A DNA stretch of 64,000 bases, from the NCBI GenBank assembly GCA_037179385.1, contig CM074179.1:67599806-67663805 (forward strand). The letters are read 5' to 3'. Positions 45,914-58,112 of this stretch are shown here, piece by piece. The stretch comes from Holothuria scabra. Its lineage: Eukaryota; Echinodermata; Holothuroidea; Aspidochirotida; Holothuriidae. The stretch's first letter is position 1. Every line of letters starts with the position of its first letter. Made by a program: the position numbers and the translations under genes. The notes under the pieces were generated by a model. That model saw only the letters and a program-made list of their open reading frames with translations. It did not search any database and was not told the DNA's origin.

Positions 45914-47444
45914 CTAATTTTCCAGGTCTTCGATGCAGTGCGAGAGACAGCGTTGTAACGCTTTACACTTCTTCCTTCGGGACTTTGGAGTATTTCTGTT
46001 AAGAGCTATATATTTTTCGAATTTAATAATAAATTTCATTTTATGGAAAAAAGTGTTGCAGTCGGGCAGGGAATTATTGAGCTTACAGTTATAGATATAG
46101 TATTTACAATGCAAAATGATGAAATTGATAGAATCATAACCAACATATATACGTCCGAAGAACAGGTCCTTTCTAGAAAAAATGAACTGCCTTCCAAAAA
46201 AATTTAACTCACAATATGAAAGAAAACTTGAGGTAACATGGCACGACCAGAACAGGTGCTCTAAGGACTCAGTTTCAATATGACAAAAGGTACAAAGATC
46301 GGTCTCAGCCTTTCCCATTAAACATAACAGCCTATTCGTTCCTAAGACACGGTGAATAAATCTGAATTGAAAATATTTAACCTTAGCTTAAAGAACAGTA
46401 CAGAAGGGCATCTTAAAAATCGCAGTCCAATCGTCGGATGTAAGATTAAATTGATTATCCCACTTAGCACAAGCTTTGTAGACTAGTAATTTTATCAATC
46501 AACAAAGGGCACACTATATGAGAAATCTTGTTATCACTATGAATAAAAGTGATAAGGTGGTCACTGTTGTTGTGATATGAATGATGAATGGGGTATATCC
46601 ATTTACGAGGAATAGCTGACAGTTGTACATAAAATCTTGTAAACGGAAAATTCAAAATTTTATATTTATTTCAAAACGCATCATACGACATTTTACTACC
46701 ACCAGCATAAAACAAATCTTTAACAAAAGTGACACCGGCCAAATGAAGTTTTTTGTCATAAACAATTGAATCATCAATTTTAATATAAGAGTTGTTCCAA
46801 AGTATCTTGGAACCATAATTATCACTCGGGGTTGTAAAAGAAGCTTCACTCCAACCTTTACAAATATCAGTAATAAAGTCATTAGTAATACATTCAACAT
46901 CCTTTGCAAGAAAATTGCAGTGAAATATGAAATCTTTACCAAATGGTGAGAGAAAATGGTCAAAAAATAATTTCCAATAACCTGTACTACTTGGATCCTT
47001 GTACCTCCTAACCCAAGAGGCTTTCATTGCAAAGGCGAAACTCTGGATATGAATAACCCTTAGACCCCTTTTATTAATACTATTATACAATGTACTTCTT
47101 TTAACTTTGCCGGGGTTACCACTCACCCCCCCCCCCAAAAAAAAAGAATAAAAAATTATACTCTGTAAATTATTAAAAAAAAACTCTCTCGGGGGATTTG
47201 AAAGCACCTGGAAGAGAAATAAAAGCTGACTAAGGCCATAAGTTTTAACAATAATGTTTTTACCGAGTGGTGTAAGGTCCCTGCTACTCCAGATTTTGAG
47301 ATGATTCTTTAACCTTGAAAGCTTCTTTAAGTAGTTTAAGCGGAATAAATCGTTGCCATTATGGGTGAAAAGGATCCCTAAGAATTTGATTGGACTTTTG
47401 GTCGTAGTGATGCCAAAATCTTCACTATATACTGGAAGAACTTT
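45914..47444 (-). pseudogene. L1/Tx1-like LINE: RT C-terminal region and zinc-knuckle tail
   Basis: After a TAA near 47,445 the minus frame reads FKVLPVYSEDFGITTTKSPI, KFLGILFTHNGNDLFRLNYL, KIWSSRDLTPLGKNIIVKTY and KVKRSTLYNSINKRGLRVIH, then SFAFAMKASWVRRY. This is the thumb and post-RT region of L1/Tx1-type non-LTR retrotransposons. A single TGA at 46,671 interrupts it; the same frame continues NKYKILNFPFTRFYVQLSAI. After one frameshift near 46,480 comes WDNQFNLTSDDWTAIFKMPF, another stop, and the C-terminal zinc-binding block CTFCHIETESLEHLFWSC, ending at 45,914. Three stops and one frameshift make it inactive; the endonuclease and catalytic RT domains are missing through 5' truncation. Confidence 0.88.
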
Positions 47445-47479
47445 GAATTAACTGTTCCTGTAATGGATGGCAAATCCAC

Positions 47480-47830
47480 ACTACTTATTGTCTACCTGAA
47501 CGAAACGACTTTAACTATTTTAGGAATTTGTCCCTTACCTCAATCCAATTGCTTGACCTTGGAGTTAGTGTACCGTGTTCCACGGTGTCAAAGTCTTATT
47601 ACAGGTCCAGCAGTACCAACAGCGTAATCTTCCCACTGTCCATTCCTTGTAATATATCATTTTGAACCTTAAGAACGGCCGCTTCTCTACTGCGGTGATA
47701 GAGATATGCAGACTACTGATTTACATACAGATGAAGATTATTAACAATAGAATCTTGCATGTTCACCACTAAAATCTCGAGGATCTTCCGAAGAACCATT
47801 TAAATCTGCTTTATAATTTTTCCAAGTATT
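47480..47830 (-). pseudogene. CR1/L2-like LINE reverse-transcriptase fragment
   Basis: A second, unrelated RT piece in one minus frame: VLRKILEILVVNMQDSIVNN, LHLYVNQ, stop, SAYLYHRSREAAVLKVQNDI, LQGMDSGKITLLVLLDL, two stops, DFDTVEHGTL. The LLVLLDLxxxFDTVxH block is RT motif A, with the catalytic Asp retained. The preceding QSAYxxxRSxEAALLKVxNDI pattern is typical of CR1/L2/Rex-type LINEs. The fragment lies head-to-tail with, and just upstream of, the L1/Tx1-like piece. It has three in-frame stops and both ends missing. Confidence 0.82.
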
Positions 47831-48215
47831 TTGATGAAGTTATCATATTTATGGTATCAATTGATCCTATTGGCAGGAAAATAGCAAAAGCTGAACTCAC
47901 AATTCCTTTGGGTAGAGAGTGAAGTTTGCAGGATGTAAGTGTAGGTGAAACAGCAATACCCGTGGAGATTTGTTACACCTACCACCGAGAAGGAGTTTGT
48001 GACACGATTCCGGTCCACTCACCTGGACACGAAGACAATAAGATATTCAGTCATTTAATTCCTTATAACATTAATTGCTAACTACACTGTACATATTCAG
48101 AGCTCCCCGGGATGTTTATTTTGAAAGTGTTAGTAGTGGTTAATGTAAAAGAAGCATTGAGTGTTTATAGTTTTATACCTAACAAGTCCCGTCTTTTTGT
48201 TTTCCCTTAAAACAG

Positions 48216-51200
48216 AAAACATGTTCAGTCTGTCTCTGTTCAGCCTTCTTATTTCGGTGATTTTAATTTTCTACTCTTCAGGTAAGGGATATTTCACACT
48301 ATTTATCAGGTTCTAATTTTGTGAAGATTCCTGTTAAAGAAGGTATAAAACTAAAAGTCATTTCGTTTTTTGTTTTGTGTTGAAGACGTTGTTACAACAG
48401 AAACATGTGAGTCACCACAATTTCTGGTACTTTACCAGACGGGCGTCGTCAATTGCCACTTCGATGAGGATTTTTTCAGTGTGCTGTGGTTTAATACAAC
48501 AAACGTCTTGGAAAATGACCCCATACTGGATTACCAGGACACGATTATAGCCGGTGTTGGATATGAGTCGGGAGAGTTTGATGTCTTCCCAAACGGATCG
48601 CTCATCATTAATCGTGTAACACCACAGCACCAGTTTTTCACAGTGGCATATCTTCAGACCAAGAGTGATGCACCTATATTTCTTCCAATTCAAGTAGTTT
48701 GTGTGGGTAAGTATCTCCCTTGAATTCATAGTACAATAGTAGGTGGATTACCAGTACCTGCAATTCAGGGAGTGCTAATCACATGACCTTTATACTTATG
48801 AGAAACCTTAAATAATTATGCGTACGTCAATCACACATTTTATTAGGAAATCTCTCCATATACGTCTGCACCTGATATGCACTTTGTCATCAAAGCTAGA
48901 GAAAATTGATACAACGTCATGCCAGATAATTGGTAACAATTTTTTCTTTTCCTGAAATCCCCTATGTAAGAACTGTTCGGTGAAACCAAACAAATATAGA
49001 AGAAAGATTTCTGCTTCCCAAGGAAGCTATCTCCTCAAATGACATACAACTTAAAGCGGCAATCACAGTTTGTGTTAACAGTTTAATCACAACTTCATCT
49101 CTCCACCACATCTGTACATTGACTTAAAACGAACAAAATGAAATGATCCGTTATCACGGTCTAACTCCGTGACTGCTTTGAATATAGTAGAGACTGTCAA
49201 GTCTTGAATGTGTGTGTGTTTTTATCCGAAAAATATTCAGACATATTAATTCCACAGGAAATAAAATTAAACGTAAGGCTCTACTTATCTGAAATACCCC
49301 TTTAATGTTCCTTTATTCTGGTAAACAATCATTTTAGAATTAAAACGTTTTACTGGAAGAAAAAATTATTATTCTTTGCCTAACTCTGACGAAAGTACCT
49401 TTAAGAGACCACGTTCAGTGCCATGAGACGATTTACACAATATTCCTATCATGCGTGGCTCTTTTCTAGACTGGATGAAAGTAACAGACCCCACACATGA
49501 TCTTAGCAAAAGGACGAGAAGGGATGACGTGCTATGTCACCCTATTAGACTAGCTATCACTTGATGAAAGATTGTACCTGATGAACTTTTAAAGGTTTAT
49601 GAATCAAGGACACTACTTGACCAATGTCGTGCCAGGTATGCAAATAAAACTGGGAACCACCATCTTTTGGATGTCAACTCTAGGTACACGATTAAAACTT
49701 TTTCAACTTCAGTTTTGGTAACAAGTAATGTGTCATACAGTTTACCTGATATCTTAATCGTAAAGGTCGAGTGACATGAAAATGACAAATTTGGTATTCG
49801 ATGGAAAAAACATTAACTTTTCCATTCTCCTAATATCAACTTATGCTAAGTAGCAGTAGGATATTCAAGACGGATGCGTTAGCTTTTAGTCACTTGAGTT
49901 GAATTATTCCTATAGCTTCAAAGAAAAACAAAGGGATTCTAGCTGTTTCTAGGGAAGTGCGAAAACTTAGACAATGCAGTTTTACGTGAATGTGTTAATT
50001 ATTTAAGAACTTTACATTCTGCTTTTGTACATGATATCTATGTTATAAAGTTGTGATTAAACATTAGTGGATGGTCATGTTTTTAAAATTTACGAAAGAA
50101 ACAATGAAATTTGACATTTTGCATACATTCAGGACCACTCAATCGTACATTATTACTAATTAAAAACGTTCTTTTCAAACTCTCTGTTTTCTACCGTTTT
50201 GTTTTACAAGCTAAACCCGATATAGAATTTCCAGTCATCAACCTTTGCGGAAACGACAGCAAATACTGTTATTCCAAAATTGACTCATCATCTGTGAAGT
50301 GTTCGGTAAGCAAAGTACCACCCGAAGTCATGGTTAACCTGTTGGCAAGAACCATAGGTGGTGATAAGAATATTTCTAGTGAACTATCGTTTAATACAGA
50401 TAGCGTCAGGTACACATCAAGTGTAACGTCTGTTAATGTGTTTCATTTCTCACCACATTTGGTTCTCCTTGTTTGCAAAGCATCAGGTACCCAAGGAATC
50501 TTAAAAAGCAACGAATCGATGATATTAGTGCAAAACAGTGGCACAGGTTCTGTTCGTAACATTGTGACAGTTACATACTTTGTATATAATGGAACGCTAA
50601 AATTGAACTGTACGGATAAAAACTTGGGATTCTTTGTTTGGGAGAAAGTGGACACAAGTAACGCATCCAAGTCAGAAATGTTACTCTGGTCTGTGTTTAT
50701 CGGTGAAAAGGTTACAGAAATTAATGCAGAAGATGTTTCTGTCGACGGCCAAGGATCCTTGGTGATACATCAGACCCATGTAAAACACGAAGGGAGATAT
50801 GCGTGTACATATGGTAACGGGATGATTGACGGAGCTGTATTTTATGACGTGAATGTTGTTGGTATGTATAATTTAGTTTTTCAGAGTTGGATGTGCTAAA
50901 ACTGTCGAAGTGCTTTCAGTGTGATATGCTGCTGCAAATTACATCATTGACTCAGCTCAAGTATTTACCATTTTGCAAAATAGGTGAAACCTCATTTGAT
51001 CTTTAGACACGAAGCCTTCCCTGAAACGTTATATACTTCTTAATTCGGCCTTTTAATTGAAATCAGTTTCTTATAATACATGTTTTTCTCTATTTGTACA
51101 TAGGGCATGTTTACCTTTGCGATGGTTATTGTGTAGATTATGAAGGAACGTGGATATGAACGGGCAAGGGGTTCCCAAGTATTCTTATCATTTCTTGGTT

Positions 51201-54200
51201 CTCGAATTTCCAGAAAAGAGCACATAAAGCCTTGTCTTATTGCAGGACCAATAATCCTACATTGTATAAAAGTCTGTGCTCTTATAGGAAATAGAATAAC
51301 ATAAAATAAAATAAAACGATAGAATGCATAATGCATCATTGGCAACAATTTCGCTGTATTCTTCTTCCATCTTTCATCTCTTTATTTTTTTCTTCAGTTA
51401 TTGTAAAGAAATTTTGTAATATTAGAGACATTTTTTACAGTATGTGAACGTTCAGTTCGGATAGTTATGCGGTGGAAGCATTGGCAAACTGTGTGGTTCC
51501 AAATCCAAACAGAACCAGAAACTGGCTGAAGACAATGAATTGCTTATTCTCCGTCCGTTGCTAACGATTCGGTTCCCAATTCTTGTCTGATTGGTCAGTT
51601 AGTTAACGATTAAGGTCTGAGTATCAGAAAGCCTATTGGTTTGTTCGAAGACTGAACGCTGATGAACACCGTCGAGATTCGCCTTCACTTTTCAAATAGT
51701 GTCCATATCATAGCTTGAGAAGAGTGAACTATTCTTTCAATCATTCTCCCGGGACAGACATTTTACTTACGAACAGACGTGATTTCATTTGAAGTCTTTG
51801 GACATTTTCCAGCGTCTGAGAAGGGTATGGTGGGGTTCAGTGGCTTACCTACTGGTGGAGGGGGGGGGGGGCAGGGGGCACGCTGTCCTCCTGGAAAATA
51901 ATTTGGGGAAATATGATGGACCTGGGGAAAGTTGATGAAATGATATGCCCTTTTCCCATTTCTCAAAATTTTTATTACAATAAGAAATTGTGGGACATTT
52001 CTCATACATAGTTCGTGTCGCAGGAACCGGCCTGACTCGCGTTCCACAAAATTTCCTCGCCGCGCAGCAGATTGAATATTTTCTTGTATACGCTAGGGTG
52101 TTATAATCAGTGCATTCCAGTGCACAGGCAGCTGTTATTCAGGAATTTATCAACAGCTGATACAGTACAACTACCATCACCTTGTACACAGTCTCTGCGT
52201 TGTATACTTTGGGAATTCAGTGAAAGGATGTGAAAACTGACAAGTCTCACGTAGACCCAGGAGGTTATATTGTGCCACAAGCTAGTTGTGGAAGGGGTTT
52301 CAACAATACCGATTTTACTCTGTGTAAATAACCATGGATGGGGCTAACACAATCCGTGGTTTACGATGAACAAATTAGAATAAAGGCGATCCATGGGGAT
52401 ACTATAGGCCTACTAAGATTTTGTTACTTAGCCTTGGAGGCTTACCGGTTAGTTTGGGAAAATAGCTTTCTGCTCACTTGGGGGTTCCATGGATACCTTG
52501 TCGTAGGCTAGCACTTACTTGGTGAATGTAGCCTTTTACACTGAAAAGACTTTTGTTCTAACAGGATATCCTGTGTGATCGAGCCACTATTAGGCCTCCT
52601 TCCAGTGGCGTACGAAGGGGGGGGGGGGGCTTACGAGGGGGGATTGGGCCATGGTCCCCCGCACGGAGGCCATTTTTTGTTCTTAAAAATACGTAGCCAT
52701 TCTTTAGTAACACAGATTTTACTTCAAAAGATAGGATATGTGGCACCAAATTGCATGTTAGGACACCCAATTTTTCAAAAATTTTAAAAGGGAAGGGATT
52801 GTCTTTGAAAGGCCCCTCAGTGATCCCAATGTTTTATTTCCTACAAATAGGTAAAGTCTTTCACATTCAAATTTTCAGTTAAGAAGGTAGCCTCTGTATT
52901 CCACCGGTGGCACCGATTGCAAATGGACACCTCTCTAAAAATTTTTTTAAAAGGAGGGCCCACTCCATAGACTCCATTCCCGGGTGGCATAGACGTACAA
53001 GAAGGGGACAGGGGTGTTGGGTAAAATCATTAACAGATCGGAATTCGATCAGTCACAGACAATTTCATCAATTCACCGGATCTTTAATTTAACCAAGTTA
53101 GTTAGTTAGTTAGATAGAGTTCTATGGCTCAGTTTTCAACCAATTGGTTAAAGTCGAGCCGACCAGGGCCTTTTTTCCAGTTTTCAATTTAGCCAGGGAG
53201 TTGTTAGCAACTCTCTGATTTAGCCAAGAGTCACAATAGAGAAGCATTATCATATTTTCAATTCGTTGTTTAGTTTCCCCGGAAAGAATCAAGACCATTT
53301 CATATAGGCCTAAAAGTGATAGCGCATTTTATGTGGTAATTTTCTGATTACAGCATATTCCTATTTTTTTCGTATTAAAAACAAAAGCTTAAAATAAAGA
53401 CTGCATGTTACGATTCTCTTTACAAACACGAGTAGGCAATTTTTGGCCATCTGAAGGGTCTGTTTTTACGAAATTTTCACCTACGCTCCTCCCCATCCAA
53501 TGGTGGCACTTCGCCTAGATAATCTTTATGACAGAATAACGTTTGGTGGCCAAGAAAAACCGCAAATTAAAATGCTCCCTTTCGTCTATGCTGATCTGTG
53601 CTCTACTGTTTTGACTCCTTAATGTATGCAAATTTAATGACAAGTTTTACTTCGTAAGGTAGCTTTAATAGCATAAGAATGCATATAAAGACTAGGAAGT
53701 TTCAGTTTTATTCTCATGAAACATCGCCATTCATCTTTTGACATCACGCAGCATACTGAATGCCCACCCCCTTCATAGAAATCCTTCGTACGCCACTGCC
53801 TTTGGTGCATACAAATGAACCAGATATTGTTGACCAAAATAAATATACTAGGCCTAAGAGTTACTATTTTCAGATGCTCTATGTTATACTTTAAGATTGA
53901 AATACAGGTGATATTACATAATGACATGTAATGTTGTTTTACTTGTAAATTTGCACTTATATGAAATACATACACATTTATCGGGCAAAGTTTTGCGGAA
54001 ATTTCATACCTTTGCCCCCTCTGGAAAATATCCTAGCCACGCCACTGGTGGGGTTTCCTCACCGGGAAACCACTCTCTGCACCATCTCTAAAAAGCTGTA
54101 CCTAGAAAAGCGGACTAATTCCTGATTCAGCCAAATCCTGAGTGTGACAACTTTCTAAGTCGAAATAATATAAAATCCGTCAGCATCACTGTTAACAGGG

Positions 54201-57200
54201 GAGTTGCAAGGTACAAGAGTATGAACATTTCACAAAACAATGATGAGGTTTGAAATGACTTAAAATAAAAATTCCCGAATTATTCTGACAATTTTATAGC
54301 TAATATGCGAGTGGTATTCGAAAGTGTTCTAAAGATTTTCTAATTTTATCAAGTTGCAAATTGTGGTTTGTTTATAACTTAAAAAACCAAACGAAAAGTA
54401 CAAATGAACCTCGAACATTCGAATGAAGTTACATTGCTTCCACACTTTCTCAGACGTTTTTGTTGTACTCAACACGCAATATGTTAAAATAATATTTTTT
54501 AAAGCGATTTTTTGTTACTAAACAGTTGAAAAATGAACTTTTCTCCGCTCTATATAGTTGTTTCGAACGATAAACATACTGGAAGGGGATTAGTGTTTCC
54601 TAAAAGGTTACAATTATTCAATAGATGAAATGCCTGACCTCGTTGTTTTTTTATTTATTTATCTGCTCTAGGCCAGCCTATATATGCCTATTAACATCCC
54701 ACCTACATATTATTAGGTGATACTGTAATACGGCCGTATTCAGTTGAATACAATAGATGCTGCATAATTGCATATCTCTGTTGCATTTTGCAGTTATAGT
54801 TTGCATGAGAGAAACATGTAGAGCTAAACTTCCAAATCTCTTTAGGTATGAAATACTTTAATGTAACTTTTATACATCAAGTACCAGCGTATCCTGTCAT
54901 CGACGGGTGTAAGCAGCAACAGCACTGTGTAATGACAGCCAAATATGAAGGGATCTTGAGGTGTTCAGTGACAGGAGTACGTCCTCAGATTCAGCTTCGT
55001 TGGCAAACTTTTTTTGATGGCGACGCATCTTCAATCATCTTCACCAACAACAATCTGGTGATCACAAAAGGGGATTACACATTTGATGTGACTCTAGTTT
55101 CAAAATATAGTGTTACAGATAAATCACAAGACAAAGTAACCGTCGAGTGCAAAGTTGTTGCATCACAAATACAGCTGCTTGAACTAACTATGAAAGTGGA
55201 TTTACTCTTTGAAGAAGGTTTGTTCTAAGTCTAACGCGTGAAACCAAAAATCTAAATAAACTATTTCGAGAGGGGCTATCTGGTAATTGGTGAAGAAAAC
55301 CCTATTGCCCTGTTGTTCTTAAATTTACTATGAAGCCGTATTGTAAATCTTGCATAGACCAAATTTTAAAAAAATTCTCTTCCACTTGTTGGCACGGCGG
55401 AGGAAGGTTAGACGAGTAAATGGTCTGGTTGTGTTGGAATTACTTAAGTTGGTGTAAGTTTCAGAAAGCATGAGTTGTCAGGGCTTTCATTGGTTTTCGT
55501 CCTTCAGCATTGCTGTTTTTGTTGCTTTCATTTTGCATTTTGAGAAACTAGACAGTCCTTTTTGTGTGTAAAATAGGTAGTATAAATATAACTGACATTT
55601 TAATAAGGGAATAGCATCATCACTCGTTCTAAATGACGGAGAAACTGGAGGAGCTTGCAACAAATTTTCTTTGTCCAATTACGTTGTATTAGTCCTCTCC
55701 CAAAGTGTTGTGTACTTGTTTGTCTACAGACTGCGTAACTACATTTTGAGGTAAAAATACAGAAACACTTACTCCCACTTCAACAATATTGCTTCCTTTA
55801 CTGCTATGTTCAATTTACTTCTAATAAGTTTTCGATACTTAAAACAAAAGACTATTTATTACTTGAGCAATGTATAATTTATATCATTTCGTTCACCTTT
55901 AATATTATCGTAGCATTTCAGTACTTTGTATTTACTATCAACAAAGTTTGAAACAATAGCAGTTGTAGAATTTTACGTAATATTTTTAATTTCACAACTA
56001 GTATACAAATCATGACTTAAGAAAACAAAAGGTGATAATGAAATGGTTAAATGTATCAGTATCTCACAAGTGTTTCATAATTTACGTAGAAAAGTTTCAC
56101 CTTTTGCAATTTTATTTTTTTTGAAAGGGACCATCCTTCCAACAAATCAGACATCTAGTCCGTTATTTCTGATTTCTGGTATTGCTGTTCTAGTCTGTTG
56201 CAGTTTAATTTTAGTCCTTGTGATGAGAGTAATTATAAAGAAAAGTAAGTAAATCTGCAAGTCGTTTTGTTACATAAAAATATTTTGTGAAAACTAATAG
56301 TCATGTCCCTCTATTCTCAACTGACGGTTTTTTACAATCATGAAAGAATCATTTAATGCTTGGACGATCTATTGAAGGTAAGACTAAAGAAATCTGTAGA
56401 TATCGCGATATCTACCCATTGACAAATACATTTAAAATAACCGTTCCCCCAAAGTTGGATCAAATTTTGGTGTAGGAACAATATACTTGTTTGTTGAAAT
56501 TCTACCCAAGGGTGAGATAAATGAGGTTTTTCTTCCAGAAAACCACAACAACTTTAATTCAAACACGGTCATAAACATATAAATTGAGGTTAGGGTTAGC
56601 TAGGAAAAGCCGGGGTTAGTTAATTAGTACCTTAACCATTGCCTGTTTTCATGTAGTTTTCTATGTAAGGGTGTTAATTAGAAACATTAAACATGTCAAA
56701 GATGGCTTTCAGTTAAATTTATCTATTTGAAGTTTCTCCTTCGTACACTTTTTTCTTTGCTTTTCGTTTACTTTTTTGACCTTATCACACGTTTGTGTCA
56801 TATTAACACCATGTATTTATACCAGGCTTCCTCAATTAAATTTTTTTGAAACACCACATTGCTAAATGTTACTGATATAATGCGCAACTGATCGCCATCC
56901 TGGGGGAGGGGTATAAGGGAAGGGGGGAGGGATGTCCCTCCCCTTTTGAAAATTTTTGCGTTTCAGAAGGGGCTTACATGCAAAATGGTGCAAAGTTTGT
57001 TCAATTTTCCTAGCCAAAACTTTTCACAAACTTTATCATTTTTACCGCTTCACCGGTAACGGTGGATCGACAAAGCCCTGACTCTTATGAATGTAAGCAG
57101 TGACGGTGATTTTACTTTCATGAGAGAACAAATGGGACGTTATTATATCCTTGTTGGTATATGTGACGTCAGTCTGTGGGAAGTATTAGATTTATTTACA

Positions 57201-57449
57201 GTACCTATTTCTGAGACAAAATAATTCTTGTCAAAAAGGTTATGAAAAGTTGAATTGTTCACTGTATTTTCCCAGTAATTTTTGGCGCTGATACAAACCA
57301 CGTCGCGCGCGTCACTTGTGACGCGCGCGACGCTATTTGGGGGAGCCTGATTTATACAAAGATGCGACAATGAATCATAATTTTCCCCTGTATAGTACCC
57401 TAACGCTGGTCCAATTAAAGAACTTTATGTAAATATATATATTCTATAA

Positions 57450-57499
<50 letters not shown>

Positions 57500-58039
57500 A
57501 TATATTTTTATCTAAATGCGGGCTATCGTGGACATTGTGCATGAAAATGTGAGTCAAAACGTGGACTTTAACATTAAGTGGACATTTTCGTGTCCACGTA
57601 TTGTTCAGGCCTCTCGGAAGAGTATTTTCTGGAGAGCGAGTAACTCCAAAGCATGGCTTCTGATAATACAGATTGCCATCTATTTTGTGTCAACAAATTA
57701 ACCCGATTCAATCACTCCCTCAGTAGACATCAGTGGTTGAAATCAGCATGATATATATGTTGCCTGTTTCAAATTGGGTCAATCTGTGGACTTCAAATAA
57801 AGGCGACACACCCTAAGTGGACACGATTTTATGTGAAGCCAACATTATATCTCAAATACAACATGGGACTTATAACAGTCTCACTGGAGTACTGGAGACA
57901 TGCCATAGTGGTACTAAACACCATGCAGTATCACTCTTACATGCCTGAATGGCGCATAATACATCTACCATAGTACCATAATAATATGTCCATCAAAGTA
58001 CCCTTTTTAAAGTATGTCCACCTTAGCCCGCATTTAGCA

Positions 58040-58112
<73 letters not shown>

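Larger units (their letters stand above)
51838..54047. mobile_element. 2.2-kb hAT-type non-autonomous element with perfect 8-bp TSD
   Basis: GTGGGGTT occurs immediately before the left end (51,830-51,837) and immediately after the right end (54,048-54,055). The left terminus is CAGTGGCTTACCTACTGG and the reverse complement of the right is CAGTGGCGTGGCTAGGAT. These are imperfect TIRs sharing CAGTGGC and CTA. An 8-bp duplication with CA[G]TG ends is the signature of hAT transposons. Poly-G follows the left end. No transposase is encoded. The element sits in intron 3 of the Ig receptor and carries a nested element. Confidence 0.85.
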
